Source: Talinum fruticosum
Taxonomy: Eukaryota > Streptophyta > Magnoliopsida > Caryophyllales > Talinaceae
Direction of reading: 5' to 3'
Assembly (NCBI GenBank): GCA_021018815.1
Contig: JAITYX010000052.1
Coordinates: forward strand, 1,602,501-1,666,500
DNA: 64,000 nucleotides
Positions 1-10,115 of the stretch are shown here, piece after piece (the stretch's first letter is position 1; each line of letters starts with the position of its first letter). Both the position numbers and the translations under genes were made by a program. Below the pieces are notes generated by a model. The model ran no database searches. It had not been told where the DNA came from and saw nothing but the letters and a program-made list of their open reading frames with translations.

Positions 1-114
1 AGGATTTATGAGCAACGGCAAAAGATATGGACAACAGCAAATTGGGCCTTGTGTGTGGGGAGATTTGGGAATAAACGAGAAGAAAAGAAAACTGAGAGCG
101 GCTCGGATTGGAAA

Positions 115-540
115 GCTTTGATACCAAATTTGATGTAGGACTCTTTGAGAGCAAATCCTACAAAGGGATAAATGTCGGACGCTCTGAGAACAATTCTTAC
201 GGGAAGGTGTGGCTCACATAGAACCAATCAATCTCACACAGAGAAACTCAAAATTTAATATCAATTCTTCTTCATGGTCTGCCTTATCCAATTATCTAGA
301 GGAGTTTATATAGTTAAGAGACTAGCTAATATTAGGAAACCTAAACATAAGATATAGAATATAAAAGGATATAAATATATAACCTAATATTATTCTAAAC
401 CTTGATAAAATACTACTAATATCTTTATTTTGACTCTTCTAAAACACCATATATTATCCTATACGAACTTAAAATAAAAATATCATTAACATACACTAAT
501 TTTCCTTATCCGAGATTATTCCTGAATCTCCTTATTTTAG
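115..540 (-). mobile_element. possible 5' end of an LTR retrotransposon (LTR + primer-binding site) running off the left edge
   Basis: On the minus strand, bases 126-115 read TGGTATCAAAGC, one mismatch from the usual plant initiator-Met tRNA primer-binding site. The AT-rich stretch to the right (from the TG at about 131) has the position and texture of an LTR; its right end is not defined and 540 is a guess. The body of the element would lie left of the window. No gag or pol is visible in the 114 bases available. Bases 541-1250 hold no recognisable coding exon. Confidence 0.3.
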
Positions 541-841
541 GTTTAATTCCTTTTATCTTCATCTCCATCAAATATTTTCTCTATAAAGTTCTTACACTTC
601 CTCACCTCTCTCATACTAAAATATGAGTGCATTTGAGAACAGAAAAACGTGACTATTTGCACACACAAAAATGAAAAATCTAAAAATGAAATCTTTTCAT
701 TCTGTCCTTTTTCTGGGAAAGGCATGTTTAGGGCCGTTTGCTTACTTATTCCAGAACCACCTACAACGCCCCAGACTCTTAGGGCCTGATGCAACGCACA
801 CAAAGCGGCAACAGATTATCATCTTCATACGCAGCCATCAT

Positions 842-910
842 TGGGATGGCCTAGTGGGAGAAGCCCGACTTCCACACAAGGAAGTTGAAGTTCAAATCCT
901 GCCACAGGAG
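842..910 (+). mobile_element. tRNA-derived SINE-like segment (Pol III A and B boxes)
   Basis: Bases 847-857 (TGGCCTAGTGG) fit the Pol III A-box consensus TRGYNNARYGG exactly, and bases 889-899 (AGTTCAAATCC) fit the B box. The spacing of about 30 bases is that of a tRNA-derived SINE head. Neither a tRNA cloverleaf nor a clear 3' tail was seen, so the element limits are not set. It could also be a chance match or a decayed tRNA. Confidence 0.33.
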
Positions 911-1251
911 TTTTACCCTTTGCTTATTCCTTCTTCTTTGCATCGAGCTATCTTATCCCTTTTCCTCTTGGTGCCTTCATGTCTAGATGAGGCCCCTAGA
1001 TATGGTACCTATATGACAAAAAGCGGAAAAAGGGTTTTATGCATACATTTAATGGCAAAGCAGTAATGATCCCCTTCTTAGCTGTTGGCCACTAGGTCAT
1101 TCTTTCCAGTTACGGTGTGCTCAATAAAGTAGCTTTGGTATTTGCAATAAACTAATTTGAATTGAAAAGTAGAAATATGCTTCATTTCTTGCTAGTGAGA
1201 AACATTAGGGACTTGGGAACCGAAATTCGCTGAATTTGTTTTTTGGTTTAG

Positions 1252-2409
1252 GTATACAATATGGATGGAAGGAGGTTTATTGATGCTATATTTTCAAGTG
1301 AGAAAGGCCACTCCATCACACAAGTTGTCATGAATTTGCCGAATGATGCAGTGGAGTTTTTAGGTCTGTTCTCAACTACTTTCAGTCTTTTAGCTTTTGT
1401 TTAGTTTCGAATCTGTTCTATAATTCCTCCATGAACTCCCTGGTGAAAATGTCTTTGGATGTCTTGAAACAGCCTTTATGCTTTTTACAGGGAAGACTGC
1501 TTACATATGAACTTGCCCAATTCAGCAGGATCCACGCCAGGACTTCTAGTTGAAGTTACTTGGCATATTCACTGCTAGATTAGTTATATTACATATGAAG
1601 TTTTATATTTTAGTAGAATAATCACATTTAGAAGATAGTCTGATGCAATAAGGTAGTCAGCGCACCTTTTGAGGTGAAACCCTGCTACTGCAAGAGCTCT
1701 CCAGGAGGACTAGAGTGATACAGAACTAGTGTAATTGATAATTGCTTTGCTTTATTTGTTCTTGGTGTACTATCCATCGATTCATACGCCATCTAGTTGT
1801 TGATTTTGCTGCAGTAACATTTTCCAGTTTCCTGTTACTATAATATTCTTCTCTAGTTCATCTTAATCCTATTCTGTCCTTTGTGTTATGATAGAGCAAT
1901 TGTTTTATGAGGAAAATGTTGCCCAGTCTCTGTATTAACAACTTCTTCCCCTCTTCCTACGTTACAGATGCCTTCCAGGGGATATTCAGAGACAGGCCTA
2001 GGGATAAAAAATCACCTTGCCAATGATCCATGTTTATGGGTTCTCAAGGGCTGATGATCCAGAATTTGACTTGCATGAGGTTTGTTTCTCTCACTTTCAG
2101 ATTGAAGTTCCTTCCTCTTCACCCCCTCCCCCAAAAAAAAAAAAAAAAAACGTACATAGCCGAAATTTTATCTTCAAGCCTCTGTGAGTCTTCAGTTGTA
2201 CTTTATTTCCTCATCCTTATGTTGACCTGTGTCATTCTCTACCATCTAATTTGTACATTCAGCGGATAAGGGTGGCATTAGCGGAGTCTGCAGTTGCTGT
2301 TGAGATGCGTCGTGTTCGGTTGGTTGCACCAGGAAAATGGATGCTATGTGCTTCATTTGTACTCCCAGAGAAGGTGGCTTTCTCCAAGGACTATGTGGAC
2401 TACAAGTAG
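1252..2409 (+). CDS. TRM5: tRNA (guanine(37)-N1)-methyltransferase, Trm5/Met-10+ family, C-terminal exons only
   Basis: Trm5 methylates G37 next to the anticodon of tRNAs, using S-adenosylmethionine. Three exons are visible: 1252-1363, 1968-2079 and 2263-2409, each with GT-AG borders. Exon one begins VYNMDGRRFIDAIFSSEKG and contains VVMNLPNDAVEFL, the N-x-P motif of the methyltransferase core. Exon two gives DAFQGIFRDRPRDKK and then IHVYGFSRADDPEFDLHE. Exon three gives RIRVALAESAV and ends in LPEKVAFSKDYVDYK-stop. Between 2012 and 2021 the frame shifts; one extra T in the CCTT run would restore it. The exons coding the first two thirds of the protein are not found in 1-1251, where transposon-like sequence lies instead. 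They may be beyond the window edge behind a long intron, or the gene may be truncated. The family is well supported; whether it is functional is not known. Confidence 0.8.
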
Positions 2410-2496
2410 AATTAGTCCAATGCCAGTATAGACATGTAGTTACAGTTCAAAGAAGGGGGGCAGAAATCGTATTTGGTAGTGCAAGTTTGGCTTCAA

Positions 2497-2555
2497 ATTT
2501 GTGGATTCTGTTCTGTTGTATATTTGTGGATTCTGTTCTGTTGTATATTTGTGGA
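2497..2555 (+). repeat. 25-bp tandem repeat, 2.4 copies
   Basis: A 25-base unit starting ATTTGTGGATTCTG occurs at 2497 and 2522 with a partial third copy at 2547. It lies about 90 bases after the Trm5 stop codon, probably in the 3' UTR. Confidence 0.85.
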
Positions 2556-2655
2556 CGGAGAGAGATAACAGAGTAAAGCTGCAAGGAGATTCCGGTTGGT
2601 AAAGAAATGCAGATTTTTGAAGGTCGAATTATTGTTATCCAAAAATCTATGATGC

Positions 2656-2755
2656 TGACCTAACTATGGAGATTTTAATAATTCTACACGCATCTAAAAA
2701 CATAGATGTGAACATCTATGATGCTAGATCAACCAAGACGGCCATAGTTAGGTTA
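2656..2755. repeat. short inverted repeat, hairpin-forming
   Basis: TGACCTAACTATGG (2656-2669) pairs with CCATAGTTAGGTTA (2742-2755), 13 of 14 bases. The loop contains a second small inverted repeat (CATAGATGT / ACATCTATG). It may be a decayed MITE end pair. No target-site duplication was found. Confidence 0.5.
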
Positions 2756-3099
2756 ACATCTCTGAACTTGTCTAGTGCGACCCCGCTGTAATAGTAGAAA
2801 TTAAATTTGTATGTCATACACAGTAGGCATACCCCATTTAAGACATGTTCACGGTACACTACTCCCTCCAACCAACATATATACTCTCTCTGAATCCCAA
2901 ACTGGTCCCCAACAAAAATGAGAAGCCCAGAAATTCCAATTCCTCAGAAACAACAGATTTTATAAGTAGACATCGAATATTTAGTCTACAGATTTGTCAC
3001 CAGCACTGGACGGTCGAGATTCATGATTCATCCCCACCCTCCTCATATGACCCTTGATCTAACACAATCATCCAACCCATGAGCTCCATTCATAAATTC

Positions 3100-3102
<3 letters not shown>

Positions 3103-3134
<32 letters not shown>

Positions 3135-3221
3135 CTGCAGTTTGGGGGGTCCCAGACACACCACCTGCTGTCCTTTTGTGATAAAAGAAAAGGACAGGCA
3201 ATCAGAGAGAGAGAGAGAGAG
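3103..3221. repeat. CT microsatellite facing a GA microsatellite, nested foldback
   Basis: (TC)14 at 3103-3131 faces (AG)9 at 3204-3221, so the two tracts are complementary. Inside them CTGTCCTTTT (3168-3177) is perfectly complementary to AAAAGGACAG (3188-3197) with a 10-base loop. The whole can fold as a hairpin with an unpaired middle. Confidence 0.6.
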
Positions 3222-4777
3222 GGTAGAATGGTAATTAAGTGTGAGTAGAGTAGTAGTGTACTAGCAAAGCATATCTCAGTTGAGATCCCTATCTTAATAA
3301 GAATTGGGGATGAAGACAAAGGGGAAAAGAGGAAGGATCTGTTGTTATGTTGCCAAATATGTATAAGGGGGTTTTGGAGTGAGTGGGGGACAAGGGAGTT
3401 GAGGATCTTGTTCCCAATATTATGAGGTGAGATGTGCTTTCACACATTTTGCATAAAGCTGGTACTAACAGTTACCCCCTCGATCACTATGCCTTTGCCT
3501 ATGGTAATGGGAGGGAACCACTCACTACCCACATCATTTTTCTCACCTACTCATCCCTCAACTACTACCCTACACTACACCGATCTATACTATATGCCTA
3601 TATGCTACCACTCAATAATAATAATAATAATAATTATAATAATAATAATTGTCTCCAAAAGATATCGGAATAGATTTAATTACCGCGACACAAGCTATGT
3701 GATGATAATTTAATTTAAAGTGTATCTTCATCGATTATATAAAAATTGAGACTTAATCTTCGATAATAGCTTAAGAAGGAAAATACTAATGTCTTTGTCA
3801 ACTACATTGTGTTGACATGATGACATATTTGGCATGGAATCCATGTTGTACGTTGAAATTAATGCAACTAATCTCGTCACTTAGATATTTGTCGTAGCAA
3901 TTCAATTGAACTTTTTATATTTGGAGTCCCAAACTAATATATTTGTTTCATATTTGTGGTTTATACATTGTGAGAAAATATGAAGGAAACGTAAAATATA
4001 TGACAAAATTTATGTTGAAAGACGAATTTGTTCCAATGTTTTATTAGAAACCAAGAAAGTTAATGAAAAAAGAGAAAAAAATTTAATAAGAATAAAATTG
4101 ATAAATTAATCATTAATATATCATTAAAATTTATAAAATAACAAATATTATTAAACGAAAAAATTATTTAAAAATAAAAAAAGGGAATTACCCTGTACTT
4201 GATAAATCTTACCATTAATTTAGAATGTTTTCCCTTCAATTCAATCAGAATTGGGAACACAAGGTGAGGCTTCCTTCACATCACCAAACTAACTCAGAAA
4301 CCCTAAACATCTTTACACGTGGGACGGGTCTAAGCTAAGGCTTTGTTTGGGATCTTAGGCCAATCGTAGGATTGGGGACACAAAGTACTCTATGTTTTAA
4401 TATATTATAATTTTCAGTTATATATTAATTAATTATCATTTATAAAACTATATATATATATAACTCTATTCATTTTAAAATAATTATTACTTTAAAGTTA
4501 TGAGGAATTATTAAAAATATACAAAATTTATTATAAATTTTATGCTAAAAAGACTATAAGTTACCTTGAGATTATATGAGAAATAAAAAAAAATAGTAAC
4601 AAATAAAAAAAAAAAAATTAATTATTAATATGTTTAAAAGATAGTAAATAATCTCCTAATTAGAATGAAATTATAATGTGGGTTGAAATGATTAGAGAAT
4701 GAAGAATTAAAATCCCCTGGTCTAAGAATGTCATGTCAAAGGATTCTCCCACAAAGAGTGCCACTGAGGTTGAGTTG

Positions 4778-4930
4778 ACACGTGTAAAGAGGCATCATCA
4801 CACGTGTCAGAGAGTCTCTCTCATGGGGCCTTCAAAGCAGCCGCTATTTGTATGCTCACTGCTTTGTGTAGGTAGCACCTCTTCGTACCTAGTACCTCAA
4901 ATAGCATCTCCTTCCTTTGCTGGGCCCCAT
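4778..4930. promoter_or_regulatory. paired G-boxes next to a miRNA-precursor-like foldback
   Basis: Two perfect CACGTG G-boxes lie at 4779-4784 and 4801-4806 in inverted arrangement (TGACACGTGT and ACACGTGTCA). Immediately after, 4823-4850 folds on 4898-4930 through three blocks: ATGGGGCC with GGCCCCAT (8 bp), CAAAG with CTTTG (5 bp), and GCTATTTG with CAAATAGC (8 bp). The loop is about 47 bases. The segment is GC-richer than the surrounding 4 kb. I match it to no known plant miRNA. The internal loop between the second and third blocks is asymmetric (5 against 9 bases), which weakens a miRNA reading. Confidence 0.4.
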
Positions 4931-7737
4931 CCCTAAAGGGCACCATTTTCCTTTTTTTTAATGAATTAATATGATCATGATTTTATGAATTTCAACAATG
5001 ACACTTGGTAATATTCAAGTCCCATTCATTTTTACTTCAATGAGATTTCAAAATTTAATATTATAACTTAAAATATCATCAACTAATTACACATCAGTTC
5101 GTATTTTATTAATCCTTTCAATTCAAATAAAAAATACATATATAATTTTGTCCCGTTTTCTAATTTAGAACATTACATAGAATCTGATGCATTGTATATG
5201 TGTTGGTTTAGTCATGCAATTGAAATTATTTTTGTCTGTGCGAGTTGTATTAATTAATTGACATTACCATGCTTGACCACGCACATAAGATAATTAAAAA
5301 GAGCCCAAGAAGTTTGTGCTTTAATTTGTTTGTGTGCATGAAAAATTAATGCTTTCCTTGCCACTATTTTAGCATGACTTTTCATTTTTAAGGTTTCCTA
5401 GGTTAAATTCACATCTACAACATGAGATGATGGAGCCACACATGCATGTGCTAAGTGAAATATAATCTTCATCATTTTAATAATAGTATCTAAGACATAA
5501 ATATCATAAGAAGGTGTTTTTTTTGTCCTTTCAAATAAATAATTAAAATAGTCATTATAGAAAATGAAATCATTGTCGATTAGAAGGATTATTATGAGTT
5601 TAAGAAAGAGCTTAAAAGTAAGAAAGCTAAGTTTAGAATTCTGAGACTATTTGTTGTTCTACATGATAAGCAAAATGCTCTGGGATGTTTGGTTTTGTAT
5701 TATTTAGCCATAGTTATTAGAACTGTATTTAAAAGTTATTTTAATAATTATTTTATTTTGTCAAATATCTTTCGAACTTTAGTTAACTAATGATGAAAGA
5801 AACAGGTTATTTAATAGTACATACATTACTCGAATTCCTTTTTCGATGTTATTTATGTCGAAAAATGGGTATTATTAGTTGTGATAGGAGCCATTGTTTT
5901 CAAAATTTTATTTGATATGATGCATAATATTTGGTGAGAAATCGATAGGAAGTTGGAACACAAAACAACTAGTCAAATCCTATCTTATTGAACACCCTCC
6001 TCTCCTCTCTCCTCCTCTCCTCTCCTCTCTCTTAAAACCTCTAACCTTCTCCTCTATGCATGTAAAAAACTCTAGTTTTCTTTGTTCCTTAGAACTATCA
6101 TTGAATTTTTGCGTTTGTCCTACGTACGTTTCTCAAATAATAAGAAATTCAAATAGTAAGATAAATAATTTCCTTTAGTATATAAATATGTTCATATAAT
6201 AGTGCTAAGATTGTGTCTCTAGAGTCTAGGATGTTATAAGGAATAGTTTGTATATTAATTGACCCTTTTATTTATTTGTTTATTTTTAATTTTTATTGGG
6301 CATTTAACACATATTATTATAAATATTTTTTTATTTTATTGGCTATTTAAAATTCACCTAAGGTAGATGACTATTTTTCATTTTTAGAAAAAAAAGAAGT
6401 TAGCAATTAGTAGGAAAAATTATATTGATTATCTTTAACGTTTTTTGCTATTATGATGAATAGTTTCGGTCAAAGGTATTAGCTATGTCATGTTTATTGA
6501 GTATATTTATTTAAGATTTTATTATTTATTTTATAAAAGGGTAAAAACTACACTATATGACATTAAAAAGAAATTATGATTAATCCCTTATTTTTTTTCA
6601 TCAAAAATATATAAAATAGATCAACTACTTAAATAACATCACATATCCATGTAAAGCGCTGGATTCGCACTAGTTTAATTTTAATAGTTCAGTAATTTGA
6701 ATCATATTTGGCATTAGTTAAGATATCTCATTTGTGCTTCCTTTTAAAAAAAGGGTGTCTACTTTTCTATATGCTTTCATTTTTTATTTTTGCATTGATC
6801 TTTTTATATAATACTATAATTTAATTCAAAAAAGTAAAATGAAGATACTTTTTGACTAATCAAATCAAAATTCATAAATGTCATATCAAGGAGAATTTAT
6901 TAGCTATTTAACGTGTATTTCCTTTAAATTCAGGATGTAAAAATAAGACATCATATTTTCACGTAAAGATTATATATACAACTTTATATGTTGGACCCAT
7001 AAAGATCATTATATAAGATATATACACAACAACATTGAGAAACAATTGAAACAATGATAAAAAAAAAAAATATCAATTAAAAAAGTAACACGTTTAATAT
7101 ATAGTTAAATTATTTGAGTTTATTATGTGAGAAATAAATTTGATTTTTATCTTCTTTTGGGCTATGGCTGAGACATATAGTGACTCTTGAAAAACCCTAC
7201 ATAGAGTGATATTGAGAGAAAGAGGGTAGATGATGAGAAGGTGTATTATTAGATGAAGGAAATATATAAATAAAGATGGGCGGTCTAGAAATATATATGA
7301 ACACGAGAATATATATGATGTTAAAAAGGGTATCACATGGTTCAGCTTTTTGCCACTTCCATAAATGAACAAGCTGTTGGCTTCCATACTCTCTCTATCT
7401 CTACCATCATAGCCACCCCCAAATCCATGTATTCATTACTCAATCTTTCTCTATATATATTTCCTTCTATTATAATCCTACCCCACAATTTATATGCCTT
7501 CCCTTCACTACTCCTTCATCATAAATATTACTTTTTATTTTCTAAAATTGTATCAGCGTATCAGTTCACATTGTAATATACTCAGATGAATATACTTCGG
7601 GATCAAATGTTATTAGGTCAAAATACGTTCTATATGTAAATGAAGAGGTTAAGAAGTAAAGAATGATGAGTTTAGTAGGAGTAATTGGTGAGGTAAATAT
7701 ATATGAGAGTATATGAATGAGTGAGTATATAAAGAGG

Positions 7738-7765
7738 GGGTAATGGGTAATGGGTAATGGGTAAT
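7738..7765 (+). repeat. GGGTAAT tandem repeat, 4 copies
   Basis: Four perfect copies of the heptamer GGGTAAT. It lies 0.8 kb upstream of the SPL start and is not the plant telomere unit. Confidence 0.9.
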
Positions 7766-8557
7766 GATGAGATTACTGAAAGAAGGTAAGAAGACAGAGG
7801 GTGCGGTAACCATGAGCCACCTGCTTGTTATAGTATTATTATCTCTCTCTCTCTTGAAATGAAATGATCCCCAGTTTGGTCCCGACCAGCCCCTGCCATT
7901 TCCGCCTCCCTTCTCACCCTCACACTCTCTCCCTATTTGCTTCAGCCCTTAGCCTTAGCCTTAGCCTAGCAACCTCCCTTCCCTTTCGGGACCACCTCAG
8001 CTTCAATTCTTCTTCATCGTCTCTTCTATCTCTATGTACGCGGCAATTCCATAATAGCTTATATGTGATCATTCCCTTAATCTTCATTTTTCACAATTAT
8101 ATGTTACAAGTTATTTCACGGCAATGTCTTCATATGAATTTAAATTATCACATAAGGAGACGAATTTATAGAAAATGTTTTGTGAGAAGTGAGATGTCCC
8201 AACAGATTAAAGAGAAGAAAATTTGCAAATGTCTAATAAATGCAGCTTAAAAAATGTAATGAGAAGCATCTAAAAAGAAATCCCTGGAAACAAAAGACAA
8301 GTATGTATCAGAGAGAGAGAGAGAGAGAGAGTTTTGCAGAAAAGGACAACCTCCAAAAGTGTTTCTGACTGAGAGCTGTGTTTGGTTGAGCCACCATCCC
8401 TTTCCTTCTTATACCATCCCATCCCACCCTTCCTTTCTTCTTTCTATTCTCTTTCTTCTCCATTCTCCTCCCTTCACCTCCCCACAAATTCTTTTTTCTC
8501 CAATCCCAACACCAAAACACTCCCCCTTCTCTCTCTGTCTGCGTGCGTGTGTATGTA

Positions 8558-10115
8558 ATGGCAACGCCTCTCCTTCTCATGTCCACCAGAAATGACAGAA
8601 ACCCATCCCAGCCCGAAACCAAGGCTGACCCGAACCCCCGAAGCCAAGGGGCCGGAAAAGCAAGTCCCAAAACGGGGCCCCGAAGAAGCAGCCACAAAGA
8701 GGGATGGGGGTAGCCCAGCTAGAGCGCCTCCTCCGCCAGCAACAAAGCCCTCATGATCAACATCACCACCCTCCTCCCCCGCCTCCTCCTCCTCCTCCTC
8801 CTCCTCATCATCAGGGCATCCCCCGGCCCCGGCTCACCAACCTGCGGGTTTCGCCCATTACGGCTTCCCAGTCCACCGGGGCCCGTGTGGTGGGCCAGGG
8901 ATCCGGGTTCTGGAGGGTTCCACAGAGCTTCCTTCAATGCCAAACATGGACCTTCAAGGATGTCATCTGCTTGATCACTCCGCTACTTCTCTCTCCTACA
9001 AGGTTTTCTTTTTCTATCTCTATCCCTCTCTGTTACTGTTACATTGGGTTAGGTTTTATTCATCTAATTATTTTCTGGGTATTTATTATTTTAGTGTGTT
9101 ATTCACTAATTTGTGTTTGGATGGGTTTTGCAGAAGAAGAGGGTGATTGGAGATGAAATAGGGTTCATGAGAGAGAAAGACAAGTACGCTGATCAGAATC
9201 AGAACCAGATAATTCTGCCCTCCAATGCCTATAATTTTCCGGGCTTTGATCATCATGCACTGAATACTGGAAGTTTTTCTGGCTATAATAATAACACCCT
9301 TGCTGGGAGTGAGGTAATGAAGCAATTCAATCCAAATAAATTTCAAAGTAACTATTTGATTTTTTTCCTGACAAGAAAATTAGGTTTAAATCTGTGCTAC
9401 GTACCAAATCTTTGGTATTCTTGAACCTACTCTTTAAAAATAAATTTTCTTTCCCATTATTCAAAATTTAAGACAGATATTATTATCATTTCTACTGGGG
9501 ATATTGAGAAGTATGGATCCTCCCATCAAATTTCAAAAATTCTAATGGAAACTTAGTACCCTATTTTGGAAAGAACAAAGGGTATTATGAACTGAGAAAA
9601 CTCTATATTGGGTGTACTTTTCATATTCATAATGGTTTTAATTTGTGGGTAGGTTAATCAATTAGCAACATTTGCCCATTTCAATGGGATTTTAAGAATC
9701 TACCCAGAATTTTGTTTAATTGCTTGATCATGAGAAAATCTTGGGGTAATTTCAATTTCAATTTGAATTTCAGGTGGTGGCAATTCACAAGAAGGGGAAT
9801 GGATCAGGAAATGTGATGATGGAATATGGGTTTTTCCCCGGAATAACACCGGATGTAAATGAGGAGGGATGGAAGCTCAACAATGGCTATATAATGACTC
9901 ATCATAATCACAGTAATCACAATAACAATTTCTACGAGATGACAGATTTAAACTTGAAGATGGGATGCTCAGATTCATCTTCACCATCACCTTCATCTTC
10001 TTCGCTGTCTTCTCTGACCACTGCAACTACATATTCTGCAAATACTGGAACAAGAACTGCAGCTACTGGTGCCAATACTTGTTCTCTTGACTTGTCCCTA
10101 AAGCTTTCCTACTAG
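8558..10115 (+). CDS. SPL: SPOROCYTELESS/NOZZLE (SPEAR family) transcriptional adaptor
   Basis: SPL/NZZ starts sporocyte formation in anthers and ovules. It acts as an adaptor that recruits TOPLESS co-repressors through a C-terminal EAR motif. Exons are 8558-9002, 9134-9313 and 9774-10115, with GT-AG borders at codon phase 0. The start MATPLLLMST resembles that of Arabidopsis SPL. A basic stretch (KPRGRKSKSQNG, then KKQPQRGMGVAQLERL) is the SPL motif. Exon 1 also holds a polyproline tract. Exon 2 begins KKRVIGDEIGF. Exon 3 has EYGFFPGITPD and ends in LDLSLKLSY, the LxLxL EAR motif. Exons 2 and 3 are fully open. Exon 1 changes frame several times: near 8635-8639 (C run), 8814-8816 (G run), 8878-8884 (GGGGCCC) and 8920-8921 (CC). 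Each is repaired by adding one base, or two at the third site. I therefore treat the gene as probably intact with sequence errors, about 320 codons. A GA repeat at 8311-8331 lies in the leader or promoter. Confidence 0.85.

Larger units (their letters stand above)
2556..8557. other. AT-rich intergenic region between Trm5 and SPL, no gene seen
   Basis: Open frames here are short and lack family resemblance or coding composition. Features that stand out are the inverted repeat at 2656-2755, the CT/GA foldback at 3103-3221, an AAT microsatellite at about 3615-3650, the G-box pair and foldback at 4778-4930, a CT-rich tract at about 5998-6040, a GGGTAAT repeat at 7738-7765 and a GA repeat at 8311-8331. 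The last 1 kb is presumably the SPL promoter and 5' UTR. Confidence 0.6.

Noticed and set aside
671..1066. 131-codon frame at the left edge
   Set aside because: No domain or codon pattern; it overlaps the SINE-like segment and transposon-like sequence.
7094..7387. 97-codon hydrophobic frame on the minus strand
   Set aside because: AT-rich composition yields Ile/Leu/Phe-rich chance frames; no homology or promoter evidence.
8753..8974. Poly-leucine and poly-arginine frames overlapping SPL exon 1
   Set aside because: They are shadow frames of the CCT-repeat polyproline tract; only the SPL-motif frames resemble a protein family.
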